Source: Phycisphaerae bacterium (GTDB lineage Bacteria > Planctomycetota > Phycisphaerae > Phycisphaerales > UBA1924). From it: DNA of 64,000 bases. The position numbers and the translations under genes are program-made. The notes beneath the pieces are model-generated. The model saw only the letters and a list, made by a program, of their open reading frames with translations. It had not been told where the DNA came from and did no database searches. Numbering within the stretch: position 1 is the stretch's first letter; each line of letters opens with the position of its first letter. This document shows positions 25,270 through 34,364 of the stretch, piece by piece. The stretch is from the NCBI GenBank assembly GCA_014192545.1, contig BJHL01000002.1, forward strand, positions 512,863-576,862, given 5' to 3'.

Positions 25270-27129
25270 ATGACAAACGAAACAAACGAAACAAACCAGT
25301 CTAACGAGTCCGATGCATCCGACATCAATCCGATTGAGCCGGGCCGGGATCTAGCCGAAGGCAGCACGAGCGGTCGCAAGTTGCCGGGCGGGTTGGTGCA
25401 CAGCTACCAGAAATATGACCCCAAGAACTTTCCGTCGCCCACGGCGGAGGCTCCGGATCTGGCATCGGCGGCGATGAATCAGATGTTGATGTATGGGGAC
25501 ATGCGCGAGTTGACGGAAGAGGAACTTGCGCGGGCGGTACGGCTGGACCCGAGCATGTTTCCGAAGCTGCGGCCGAGTTTGGATGCACTGCGTGCGATGC
25601 TTGAGGAACGCAAGCGCAAGATTCTTGCGACGTATGAAACTGACAGCGTGCAGCAGCAGTCGGCGCGGGAGTTTCGTGAGCTGGCGCGGGAAGCGACGCC
25701 GCCTGGGAACATGCGCAAGGGGTTTGATGAGGCGGTGCGTGAGGAACAGATTGGGGACTTGGAGGCGTTGTACTACAAGCAGAAGGATGACCAGAGTCAG
25801 TTCTCGCAGGAACTGGTGCAGCTCATCAACACGCTGGGGGCGAAGTATGAAGTTGAAGAACTGGCAAGCAAGTACTCCTTCAGCGGGCGCGAGGGGCTAG
25901 ACGTTGAGCAGGCACTGGAAGTGAAGAACGAGCTTGAGACGATCGACAAGTTGCTCGAGCAACTCAAGCAAGCGAAAGAGAACGCGCAGCTCGCGATCAT
26001 CGACATGGAGTCGATGCAAGAGATGGCGGAGAATGCGGGGATTGATCAGGAGCAGATCAACGAGCTCAACGAGATTCAGCGGCAGATTGAGGATTATCTT
26101 CGCAACGAAGCAGCGAGGCAGGGGCTGGATAAGACGAGCAAGGGGTTTCGGCTTTCGCCAAAGGCGCTGCGGCTGTTTCAGAAACATTTGCTGACGGAGA
26201 TTTTCAGCGATTTGCAAGCTGCACGAAGTGGTCGGCACACGGGCACGGTGACAGGCGAAGGTGTTGTGGAGATTGAGAAGACCAAGCCCTATGAGTTTGG
26301 TGATAGTGCGACGAATGTGGATGTTGTCGGAAGCGTGCTGAATGCGGCGTCGCGACAGGCGCAGTCGCGTGCGCGTGATGCTCAGGCCAGTGGACATGTT
26401 GGCGACTCCTTGCGGCGCGAGTTGCAAGCTTCAATGGATGATTTGCAGATTCACTTGACGCGCAACAACCCCAAGTGCGCGACGATGGTGCTGATGGATA
26501 TGTCGGGCAGTATGCGATATGACGGGCAGTACGTTCATTGCAAGCGAATGGCGCTCGCGCTTGATGGGCTGATTCGCACCGAATATCCGGGCGATTACGT
26601 GGGTTTTGTCGAGATGTACAGCGTTGCGAAGGTTCGGCATGTGAGCGAGGTTCCGGCGCTGCTGCCCAAGCCTGTGAGCATTCATGCACCGCGCGTGCGG
26701 CTGAAGGCGGACATGAGCAATCCGCGAATGAGCGAGATGCAGTTACCGCAGCACTTCACGAATATTCAACATGCGTTGCAGCTTGCGCGGCAGGTTTTGA
26801 GCGGGCAGGACACGCCCAACCGGCAGATCATGTTGATCACGGATGGCTTGCCTACGGCTCACTTTGAAGGCAAAGACTTGTACTTTTTGTATCCGCCTGA
26901 TCCGATGACCGAAGAGGCAACGATGCGAGAAGCAATGCTGTGCAAGCGGGCGGGCATCACGATCAATATCTTCTTACTTCCCAGTTGGAGCCAGTCTAGC
27001 GAAGACATTCAATTCGCGCATCGGCTCGCCGAGACGACCAAGGGACGCGTGTTCTTTACCGGCGGGCGCGATCTTGATCGCTATGTGGTATGGGATTATG
27101 TGAAGCAGCGGCGAAGTGTGATCGGATAG
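25270..27129 (+). CDS. VWA-domain protein, probable partner of a MoxR/Mg-chelatase-like AAA ATPase
   Basis: 619 aa, soluble. An Asn/Glu-rich N-terminus is followed by a helical region, ~70-340, with a probable coiled coil at ~215-280 (ETIDKLLEQLKQAKENAQLA). The C-terminal von Willebrand A domain has a complete MIDAS: D410-x-S412-x-S414 in VLMDMSGSMRYDG, plus a later Thr/Asp in LITDGLPTAHF. It ends in a cytosolic basic tail. Such VWA proteins work with MoxR-type AAA ATPases in metal insertion or complex remodelling. The matching ATPase is at 35927-37387 on the same strand but ~9 kb away; normally the two are adjacent. Start ATG 25270 after a GGGGCGAGG stretch. Function in the cell unknown. Confidence 0.75.
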   Translation: MTNETNETNQSNESDASDINPIEPGRDLAEGSTSGRKLPGGLVHSYQKYDPKNFPSPTAEAPDLASAAMNQMLMYGDMRELTEEELARAVRLDPSMFPKLRPSLDALRAMLEERKRKILATYETDSVQQQSAREFRELAREATPPGNMRKGFDEAVREEQIGDLEALYYKQKDDQSQFSQELVQLINTLGAKYEVEELASKYSFSGREGLDVEQALEVKNELETIDKLLEQLKQAKENAQLAIIDMESMQEMAENAGIDQEQINELNEIQRQIEDYLRNEAARQGLDKTSKGFRLSPKALRLFQKHLLTEIFSDLQAARSGRHTGTVTGEGVVEIEKTKPYEFGDSATNVDVVGSVLNAASRQAQSRARDAQASGHVGDSLRRELQASMDDLQIHLTRNNPKCATMVLMDMSGSMRYDGQYVHCKRMALALDGLIRTEYPGDYVGFVEMYSVAKVRHVSEVPALLPKPVSIHAPRVRLKADMSNPRMSEMQLPQHFTNIQHALQLARQVLSGQDTPNRQIMLITDGLPTAHFEGKDLYFLYPPDPMTEEATMREAMLCKRAGITINIFLLPSWSQSSEDIQFAHRLAETTKGRVFFTGGRDLDRYVVWDYVKQRRSVIG

Positions 27130-27148
27130 GGATGACAGAGCCTTGCCA

Positions 27149-29698
27149 TCAAGCGACGCCCCACTGCTCGCGCATTTTGCGGAGGCGTTCGAGGACGCCT
27201 TCGGTGGAGAGCTTGGTTGACTCACGTTCGACGACAATAGGAAAAGAAAGCGGCGTAAAACGCTCAGTTTCAACGAGGATCAGTCGTGACGCGGCGAGAC
27301 GCGCCATGCAGCGACCAAGACGCGAGCCTTCAAAGTGGCGGTCGAGGACCTCGCGTTTGGCCTGTTGCAAGAGCATGTTGCCTGGATCGAACTGAGCGAG
27401 GACATCGAAGATCAACGTGCTGTTCGCTTGAACGTGCTTGCCGGTTTTCTTTGCGCCCGGGACGTTCTGCAACACCAAGCCTGATACGCGGGCAATCTCA
27501 CGGAACGCGATCTTCGCGAGTTGGCTCATGTTGACGCTGGCGGCGGCGTCATCGGCAAGGTTGTCGCTCGTGAAGAGATCCTGCGAGAAGAACTCGGCGA
27601 AGGGATAGCTGGCGGCGCTCAGGATTTCGAGGCCGTAATCATTGACGGAGATGGAAAAGCTACCGGCTTGTTGGCGGGCCAGGCGCAGCGCGAGCACTGC
27701 TGCGAGGCCAGCGTGGACAAGACGACCCTCAAACGGAAAGATGAACAGGTGCGAACCTTCGCGCGATGTCGCAGTTTCGATGAGGAGTTCGTCGTGAGCA
27801 GGGATCTGCGAGAAGCGGCGCTGTGTGTCGGCGAATTGGCGTGCGGCGAGCAACTCAGCGGGAGCGTTTGCGGGAATGCCGTTACGGAGCAGTTCGAGTG
27901 ATGAGCGCATGCCGGTGGCAAGACTTTCGCTGATGGGAAGTTTGGTGCCAGCCCAGAGCGGCGTAGTCGCAACTTTGCCCGTTGCAGCCTTGACGAAGAC
28001 CGTGCAGTCGCGGATTTCAATGAATTGCAGTGTTTTTCCAGCGAAGACGAAGCGTTGGCCTGCACGAAGATTGGTGATGAAGTTCTCGTCGATGGTGCCG
28101 AGTTTGCGTCCGGTGTTATAAACGATGTCGAGGCTGCCATCGGCGACGATCGTGCCGACGTTCATGCGATGGGTTTGCGCAATGCGCTTGTTGAGGACGC
28201 GATAGATGCCATCGTCGCACAGCGAGATGCGGCGAAACTGTGGATAGGCATGGAGGACGCCGCCTTGTTCGACCAAGTGCATCGCCCAGTTGAACTCCTC
28301 GCGCGTGAGATCGCGATAGCTCCAGGCAGCGCGGATGTTGGCGAAGAGATCGTCGGCGCGGAAGCCGCCACCGAGTGCGCATGTCACGATGTGCTGAGCG
28401 AGGACATCGAGCGGGGCACGCATGGCATAACGCGGTTCAACTTCGCCTGCGGCGATCGCACGGCGGGCGGCGGAGACTTCGATCAGTTCGAGGTGGTGCG
28501 TGGGGACGCAAGCAATCTCGCACGTGACGTTGGGGCGGTGGCTGGCGCGACCCGCACGCTGCATGACGCGGGCGATTCCTTTGGGCGAACCGATTTGAAT
28601 CACTTTCTCGATGGGCGAGAAGTCGACGCCGAGGTCAAGGCTGCTCGTGGCGACCACGATGCGAATAGAGCCTGTTTTCAGACCTGCTTCGACACATTCG
28701 CGTTCTTCGCGGTCGAGACTGCCGTGGTGAAGGGCCATGTGGTCAGCCCACTCCGGCTTGTTGAAAGCGATGGCGGCAAACCAGCGTTCGGATTGCGAGC
28801 GCGTGTTGACGAAGACGATTGTGGGCACATCGAGCGAGAGTTCGCGCAGCACATCGGGCAGCATGTTGAGGCCCAGGTGCCCGGCCCAAGGCAGACGCGA
28901 CAGATCGTCGGGAATGATTGCGCGGAGGTTGATCTCACGCTTCATGTCGCTGCGGATAATGATTGATGCTGCTGCGTTGGTAGAGGTGTTGGTGCCGATG
29001 AGCGTGTGGAGAGCTTCGTCGGTATTTGGAAGCGTCGCGGAGAGGCCCCATGTTCGCATGCTTGGTGCGAAGTCGCGAAGTCTGGCGAGAGTGAGTTCGA
29101 GGAGTGTGCCGCGTTTGCTGATGAGTAGATCGTGCCATTCGTCGACGATGACGCACGTGAGTGACGCGAAGAGTTCGCGTGCGTCCTCGCGGGTGAGTAA
29201 GAGAGAGAGACTTTCGGGCGTAGTAACGAGTATTTCCGGCATTCGCAGGCGCTGCTTGGCGCGAGTGCTGCTGCTCGTGTCGCCCGTGCGACTTTCGACG
29301 CGGAAGGGCAGCGTGAGTTCGTCAATTGGACGCTTGAGCGCGAGTTCAATGTCGCGCGTGACGGCACGCAGTGGAGTGACGTAGAGAATGCGTACGTTCG
29401 ATGGTCGGCGCGCGGTCTCGGACTCCGCCATCAGTTGCATGAGCGGGCCCAAGAACGCGGCGTAGGTTTTGCCGCTGCCGGTGGGGACTTGAATGAGGCC
29501 GGACTTGCCTGAGTCGTACGCGGTCCAGGCATCGCGTTGAAACTGCCAAGGTGTCCAGTTGTTCTTGACGAACCAGGTTTCGATTTGAGCTCGCGCGGAT
29601 TTCGGTTCAACTGCAGGTGCCACCGTTGTGGATGGAGCTACCTTCCGCTTTCGCGAAGGAGCGGCAGGACGAGCGGTTTTCGCGATGGTCCTTGCCAT
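27149..29698 (-). CDS. Lhr-family DEXH-box DNA helicase (ligase-associated type)
   Basis: 849 aa. A ~40-residue Lys/Arg/Ala/Pro-rich N-terminal tail precedes an SF2 helicase core: FQRDAWTAY (Q-like), Walker A PTGSGKTYAAF, YVTPLRAVTRD (Ia), VTTPESLSLLL, Walker B DEWH, WGLSATLPN (III), FVNTRSQSERW (IV), VATSSLDLGVDF (V), and QRAGRASHRPN (VI). A long C-terminal winged-helix/Lhr-C region follows. This arrangement fits the DEXH helicases that occur with bacterial ATP-dependent ligases and exonucleases (Lhr-C2 class), which act in DNA damage repair. No ligase is beside it here, but two photolyase genes are. Start MARTIAKTARP at 29698; the frame is open 17 codons further. Confidence 0.88.
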   Translation of the reverse strand: MARTIAKTARPAAPSRKRKVAPSTTVAPAVEPKSARAQIETWFVKNNWTPWQFQRDAWTAYDSGKSGLIQVPTGSGKTYAAFLGPLMQLMAESETARRPSNVRILYVTPLRAVTRDIELALKRPIDELTLPFRVESRTGDTSSSTRAKQRLRMPEILVTTPESLSLLLTREDARELFASLTCVIVDEWHDLLISKRGTLLELTLARLRDFAPSMRTWGLSATLPNTDEALHTLIGTNTSTNAAASIIIRSDMKREINLRAIIPDDLSRLPWAGHLGLNMLPDVLRELSLDVPTIVFVNTRSQSERWFAAIAFNKPEWADHMALHHGSLDREERECVEAGLKTGSIRIVVATSSLDLGVDFSPIEKVIQIGSPKGIARVMQRAGRASHRPNVTCEIACVPTHHLELIEVSAARRAIAAGEVEPRYAMRAPLDVLAQHIVTCALGGGFRADDLFANIRAAWSYRDLTREEFNWAMHLVEQGGVLHAYPQFRRISLCDDGIYRVLNKRIAQTHRMNVGTIVADGSLDIVYNTGRKLGTIDENFITNLRAGQRFVFAGKTLQFIEIRDCTVFVKAATGKVATTPLWAGTKLPISESLATGMRSSLELLRNGIPANAPAELLAARQFADTQRRFSQIPAHDELLIETATSREGSHLFIFPFEGRLVHAGLAAVLALRLARQQAGSFSISVNDYGLEILSAASYPFAEFFSQDLFTSDNLADDAAASVNMSQLAKIAFREIARVSGLVLQNVPGAKKTGKHVQANSTLIFDVLAQFDPGNMLLQQAKREVLDRHFEGSRLGRCMARLAASRLILVETERFTPLSFPIVVERESTKLSTEGVLERLRKMREQWGVA

Positions 29699-29789
29699 TG
29701 GGGTATCGTTGACGCGTCGCAGCGTGAATGCGAATGATTGGAGAAGCATCCGTCGCGAAAGTTTGGACGAAACAGGGGTATTGAATGCG

Positions 29790-30248
29790 GTGACTTTGCC
29801 AGCATTGCTCGTTTTGCTTCATGCGGCAGCAAGCTGCGCGATGGCGGGCGTGCTTTGGATTGTCCAGCTTGTGGTGTATCCGGCGTTTGCGATTGTACCG
29901 GTTGACACTTTGCCGACGTATGCAGTGGCACATGCCCGGCGAATCACGCCCATCGTGGCACCGCTGATGTTGGTTGAAGCCGTGACGTTTGTGGCGTTGG
30001 TTGCGATGAAGGTTGAGATGCCGGCGTGGTTGGTGATTGCAGGCGGCCTGACGCTCGTCGCGAACTGGGTGTCGACCTTTCTTTGGCAAGTGCCGCTGCA
30101 TGGGCGGATACAGCGTGGCGACGTGGACGCGATTGCGAAACTGGTGCGAAGTAACTGGTTGCGGACACTTTGCTGGAGCGGGCACGCCGCGATTGGGATG
30201 ATGATGGTTTGGCTTGTACTGTCACGCAGTGCGATCGTGGCTGGATAG
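29790..30248 (+). CDS. Four-span conserved membrane protein next to a photolyase
   Basis: About 152 aa from the GTG at 29790, with AGGGG ~11 bases upstream; TTG 29781 is an alternative. The longer open frame back to 29628 would overlap the divergent helicase start and is not hydrophobic. Segments: LPALLVLLHAAASCAMAGVL, APLMLVEAVTFVALVAM, WLVIAGGLTLVANWVSTFLW and a C-terminal span ending VLSRSAIVAG. A conserved Y-P-x-F followed by H-A-R-R motif lies in the first loop. Related small proteins occur near photolyase genes in planctomycetes (from memory). Only 14 bases separate it from the photolyase gene, so the two form an operon. Function unknown. Confidence 0.6.
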   Translation: MTLPALLVLLHAAASCAMAGVLWIVQLVVYPAFAIVPVDTLPTYAVAHARRITPIVAPLMLVEAVTFVALVAMKVEMPAWLVIAGGLTLVANWVSTFLWQVPLHGRIQRGDVDAIAKLVRSNWLRTLCWSGHAAIGMMMVWLVLSRSAIVAG

Positions 30249-30262
30249 TGGTGAAGCAAACT

Positions 30263-31975
30263 ATGGCGAAGCGAGCAACAGCAACTTCAACATCGAAACG
30301 GGACGGACGTTGTCGAAACATGATCGTGGTGCTGGGCGATCAGTTGAGTCATGATTCGGCTGCACTCCGAGACATTGACATCGCAAGCGATGTCGTGGTG
30401 ATGATGGAGGTCGCGCAGGAGAGCGCGCATGTGCCGAGCCATAAGGCTCGAACAGTTTTGTTCTTGTCGGCGATGCGGCACTTTGCTGCTGAGTTGCGGG
30501 CACGCGGCGTTCGCGTCTGGTACAGCGAACTCGATGATGCGGCGAACACGCAGCAACTCTCGGGTGAAGTGCGGCGGGCAGCGGCGGAGCTCAAGCCAGA
30601 ACGAATCGTGATCACGCAACCAGGAGAGCATCGCGTTGTGGCGATGGTGAGGGCGTGGGAACGAGAACTGGGCGCGCCGGTGGAAGTGCGCGATGACGAT
30701 CATTTCTTGACGACGCATTCGCAGTTTGCGGCGTGGGCGAAAGAGCGGAAAGAACTGACGATGGAGTTCTTCTATCGTGAGCAGCGGAGGCGGCTGAACA
30801 TTCTGATGGAGGATGACGGAAAGTCGCCGCTTTCGGGCACGTGGAACTATGACCATGAAAATCGGATGAGCTTCGGCAAAGCCGGGCCGGGGGCGAAGAT
30901 TCCCAAGCCGATTGTGTTTTCGCCTGATGAAACAACGCAGACGGTTCTTCGTGTCGTAGAAAAGAAACTTGCAGGACTGCCGGGATCGCTCGATGGTTTT
31001 GCGTGGCCGGTTTCGCGCGCAAATGCGTTGGCGGCACTAGATGATTTCGTCAAGCACCGATTGGCGAACTTCGGTCCGTATGAAGATGCGATGTGGACGG
31101 GCCAGCCCATGCTGTATCACAGCGGGATTTCAATGGCGTTGAACTTGAAGTTGCTGTATCCGCGAGAGTGCGTCGATGCAGCCTTGGCGGCGCACGCGAA
31201 GGGACGCGCGTCGCTGCAGAGTGTCGAAGCATTTATTCGACAGATCATCGGATGGCGAGAGTTCATTCGCGGGGTGTATTGGCTTGAAGGCGAGACGTAC
31301 AACCAGCGCAACTATCTGAATCACCACGGCACACTGCCTGATTTCTATTGGACGGGCGATACGAGCATGAACTGCTTGCGCGAGACAATCACGCAGGTCG
31401 TTCGCACGGGCTATGCGCACCACATTCAGCGATTGATGGTCATGGGCAACTTCGCGCTCACAAGCGGCGTGCATCCGCGGGCACTGAGCGACTGGTTTCT
31501 CGCGATGTACGTGGACGCAGTTGATTGGGTGACGCTGCCCAACACGCTGGGAATGGTCATGCACGCTGATGGCACGGCGACAAAGAAGCCGGTTGTCGGA
31601 ACCAAGCCATATTGCAGCAGTGGGCAATACATCAAGAAGATGAGCAACTACTGCACCGGCTGTAAATATGACCCGAGCAAGCGAACCGGTGATGATGCGT
31701 GCCCGTTTACGGTTTTCTACTGGGACTTTCTGATTCGGCACCGGGCGAAGTTCGCGAAGAACCCTCGCATGGCGCAGATTCTCGGAAACATTGATCGGTT
31801 TGGCGCGGACAACGTTCAGCAGATCACCATCTCCGCGAAGCGGCTGCGCGACTCGTTTGGGATTGGGGATATCGACAAGCCTCGGGCGGAAAGCGAGGCG
31901 AGTGGACGCACGTATGTGGCTTCACAGAAGGGTAACGACCACGCGAAGGTCGCAGCGCCGCCGCTCTTTTCGTAG
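30263..31975 (+). CDS. FeS-type cryptochrome/photolyase (bacterial (6-4) photolyase family)
   Basis: A light-driven repair enzyme or photoreceptor that binds FAD and, in its family, a lumazine antenna and a [4Fe-4S] cluster. Start ATG 30263; family similarity begins at IVVLGDQLSHDS. The 570-aa protein keeps the four cluster cysteines: Cys371 (SMNCLRE), Cys464 and Cys467 (NYCTGCKYD), and Cys480 (DDACPF). Their 3- and 13-residue spacing matches Agrobacterium PhrB. Other blocks are LQSVEAFIRQIIGWREFIRG and YAHHIQRLMVMGNFALTSGV. The predicted role is repair of (6-4) photoproducts. Its operon partner is the four-span protein upstream, and a CPD-type photolyase follows 107 bases later, so the cell appears equipped for both main UV lesions. 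Confidence 0.92.
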   Translation: MAKRATATSTSKRDGRCRNMIVVLGDQLSHDSAALRDIDIASDVVVMMEVAQESAHVPSHKARTVLFLSAMRHFAAELRARGVRVWYSELDDAANTQQLSGEVRRAAAELKPERIVITQPGEHRVVAMVRAWERELGAPVEVRDDDHFLTTHSQFAAWAKERKELTMEFFYREQRRRLNILMEDDGKSPLSGTWNYDHENRMSFGKAGPGAKIPKPIVFSPDETTQTVLRVVEKKLAGLPGSLDGFAWPVSRANALAALDDFVKHRLANFGPYEDAMWTGQPMLYHSGISMALNLKLLYPRECVDAALAAHAKGRASLQSVEAFIRQIIGWREFIRGVYWLEGETYNQRNYLNHHGTLPDFYWTGDTSMNCLRETITQVVRTGYAHHIQRLMVMGNFALTSGVHPRALSDWFLAMYVDAVDWVTLPNTLGMVMHADGTATKKPVVGTKPYCSSGQYIKKMSNYCTGCKYDPSKRTGDDACPFTVFYWDFLIRHRAKFAKNPRMAQILGNIDRFGADNVQQITISAKRLRDSFGIGDIDKPRAESEASGRTYVASQKGNDHAKVAAPPLFS

Positions 31976-32082
31976 CGAAATCGGCGACTTTCTGTGCCCT
32001 TGAAATCCTTGACTTCGTCGTGGGCGAACAGATGCCTAGAGCGTCAGCGTTGCTGACACGTTCGCAACAAATGAGGTTCCAC

Positions 32083-33543
32083 ATGCGTGCATTGGTATGG
32101 TTTCGGGCCGATCTTCGGACGCTGGATAACGCGGCGTTGTGTCAGGCGAGCAAAGCCAGCGACGGCGGCGTTGTGGCATTGTTTGTGATAAGCCCGGGTC
32201 AATGGAAGCAGCACGATTATGCGCCCGCGCGAGTCGATTTGATGTTGCGGACATTGGCGGAGTTGTCGCGATCGCTTGGGCAGTACAACATCGCACTCAA
32301 GATTCGCGTGGCGAAGAGAATGGCTGATGTACCGGGCGTCGTGGCAGCAGCGATGAAAGAGTTCGCGTGTGACGCGTTGTACTACAACAAAGAGTACGAA
32401 GTTGATGAAGTTCGCCGGGATGAGAAAACGGCTGAGATGGTGAAGCAGGCGAGTGCGAAGGTGTTCGCGCAGACCGATCAGTGCCTGATTGAGCCTGGCG
32501 AGGTGCGGACGGGTGAGGGCAAGTTCTTCACGGTTTACAGCCCGTTCAAGCGTGCGTCGTACAAGCACTTTGCGAAGGAGGGCGGCGTCAAAGAGTATGC
32601 GATGCCCAAGAAGCAACATGGCATGGTGGGCACGGCGGATGCAGTGCCAACCAGCGTCGATGGATTTGAAAGCAGCGTGGATGCGGCACATTGGCCCGGT
32701 GGCGAGACGTACGCGCTTAAGCAACTGCGGAGCTTTGCAGAAAAACAGATCGTGCCGTATAAGGCGACTCGCGATTTTCCGGGCACTCGCGGCACCAGCA
32801 TGTTGAGCCCATACCTCGCCATTGGTGCGATTTCACCCAGGCAGTGCATCGTCGCAGCCGTGCAGGCAAACACGCTTGCGGCGAAGTCCAACACAAGCCC
32901 GTTTGAATCAGGGCCCGAAGGCATCACGCATTGGATCAGTGAAGTGCTCTGGCGCGAGTTTTACATTCACATTCTCGTCGGTTTTCCGCGGGTTTGCATG
33001 CATCGCGCGTTTCAGCCGACGACCGAATCGATTCTGTGGAATGACAATGCCAAGCATCTGGAGGCGTGGAAGCTAGGCCGGACTGGGCTGCCCATCGTCG
33101 ATGCAGGCATGCGGCAATTGCGCGAAATGGGATGGATGCACAATCGCGTGCGCATGATCGTGGCGATGTACTTTACGAAAAACCTGTTCCTTGATTGGCG
33201 GCTGGGTGAGAAGTTCTTCATGCAGAACTTGGTCGATGGATTCCTCGCGAGCAACAACGGCGGCTGGCAGTGGAGTGCGAGTACGGGAACCGACGCCGCA
33301 CCGTACTTCCGTGTGTTCAATCCGCTCACGCAGAGCCAGAAGTTTGATAGCGATGGCACGTATATCCGGCGGTTTGTGCCCGAACTGCGGGACATTGAAG
33401 ACGATGCGATTCACGAGCCTTGGACGATTCCGGGGCTGCTGCGATCACGCATCGATTATCCGGAGCCGATGGTGGACTTGGGGAAGACGCGCGAACGCGC
33501 GATTGAAGCGTTTCGGGATATCAAGGGCGTGAACGCGACGTGA
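32083..33543 (+). CDS. phrB: Class I deoxyribodipyrimidine (CPD) photolyase
   Basis: Splits cyclobutane pyrimidine dimers using blue light and FADH-. The N-terminal antenna domain begins MRALVWFRADLRTLDNAAL. The FAD domain has TSMLSPYLAIGAISPRQC, VLWREFYIHIL, GLPIVDAGMRQLREMGWMHN, LGEKFFMQNLVDGF, and the hallmark NNGGWQWSASTGTDAAPYFR. 486 aa, family size. GAGG six bases before ATG 32083 fixes the start; the open frame extends 21 codons upstream without similarity. Lies after the FeS photolyase on the same strand. A small stem TCAGC/GCTGA at ~32044-32056 sits in the gap between the two. Confidence 0.94.
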   Translation: MRALVWFRADLRTLDNAALCQASKASDGGVVALFVISPGQWKQHDYAPARVDLMLRTLAELSRSLGQYNIALKIRVAKRMADVPGVVAAAMKEFACDALYYNKEYEVDEVRRDEKTAEMVKQASAKVFAQTDQCLIEPGEVRTGEGKFFTVYSPFKRASYKHFAKEGGVKEYAMPKKQHGMVGTADAVPTSVDGFESSVDAAHWPGGETYALKQLRSFAEKQIVPYKATRDFPGTRGTSMLSPYLAIGAISPRQCIVAAVQANTLAAKSNTSPFESGPEGITHWISEVLWREFYIHILVGFPRVCMHRAFQPTTESILWNDNAKHLEAWKLGRTGLPIVDAGMRQLREMGWMHNRVRMIVAMYFTKNLFLDWRLGEKFFMQNLVDGFLASNNGGWQWSASTGTDAAPYFRVFNPLTQSQKFDSDGTYIRRFVPELRDIEDDAIHEPWTIPGLLRSRIDYPEPMVDLGKTRERAIEAFRDIKGVNAT

Positions 33544-33554
33544 ATGAGCGTGAG

Positions 33555-34274
33555 TCAAGGCTGACCAGTCGCCGCGGGTGGCGTTGCAACAGGAGCGTTC
33601 CTCCGACTGTTGATCTCTTCTTGCAGCGCGCCCCATGACATTGCGAAAGAGATGATTCCTGCCAGCAGCGAGCCTGAAAAGCCGCCCTTGATGCGGACGT
33701 CTTCGGTCTTGAAGAGGACGTAGTACAACAAATAGAGGTAGGGAATAAACAGACAACTGAGCAGCAGGCACACGACGAGCATGACGCCCTGACCAACGCT
33801 TTCGCGAAACGCAACGACAAAGACGAAAATGCAAAGGGCGAGGGTTGCAAGACCAGCCACACCGGCGACCGCGATCGCAACCGGCTGCAAGGAGTCGTTA
33901 AGCGCGAGCAAACCTGGGGCGAGACCGAGAACGAAAAACAGACCGAAGAAAATCCAAGGCGTGTCCTTCGTCAGCGGGTTCTCTATGTTGCTCGCCTCTT
34001 TTGGCGCCTTTGCAGCTTTCTCGCGATGAACACGCGTGGAAAGCGTCTTACCCGTCTGCATGTCATAGCCGCATGTCGTGCAGATGACGGCGTTGTTGTT
34101 CAGAAACGTCTTGCACTGCGGGCAAGATTTCGCTGTCGCTTGCGCGCTGGACTTGACCAGATCGGCCATGACCGGATCTATGCCCATCTCGCCGCTTTGG
34201 CGGGCGGAGGCTGGCTTGGCGGGTTGCTTGCCGGGTTGGGGTTGTTGGGGCTTTTGTGGGGATTGGTCAGGCAT
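33555..34274 (-). CDS. Zinc-ribbon membrane protein
   Basis: 239 aa. A Pro/Gln/Lys-rich N-terminus (SPQKPQQPQPGKQPAKPA) leads to a two-CxxC zinc ribbon at ~50-70 (CPQCKTFLNNNAVICTTCGY), then three to four hydrophobic segments (IFFGLFFVLGLAPGLLAL, VAGLATLALCIFVFVVAF, VCLLLSCLFIPYLYLLYYV). The short tail is polar. The ribbon is predicted to be cytoplasmic. Such architecture is widespread in planctomycetes without known function. Convergent with the photolyase gene, with an 11-base gap. Start MPDQSPQ at 34274; a longer frame adds 21 residues. Confidence 0.65.
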   Translation of the reverse strand: MPDQSPQKPQQPQPGKQPAKPASARQSGEMGIDPVMADLVKSSAQATAKSCPQCKTFLNNNAVICTTCGYDMQTGKTLSTRVHREKAAKAPKEASNIENPLTKDTPWIFFGLFFVLGLAPGLLALNDSLQPVAIAVAGVAGLATLALCIFVFVVAFRESVGQGVMLVVCLLLSCLFIPYLYLLYYVLFKTEDVRIKGGFSGSLLAGIISFAMSWGALQEEINSRRNAPVATPPAATGQP

Positions 34275-34364
34275 GGGCGTTGCTCCGCAAACACCGGATA
34301 GTACCGGCGGGCGGAAGGCTACCACAAAGAACTCCAAAGAGCAACCCCCGAAGCCGTAATCGTC

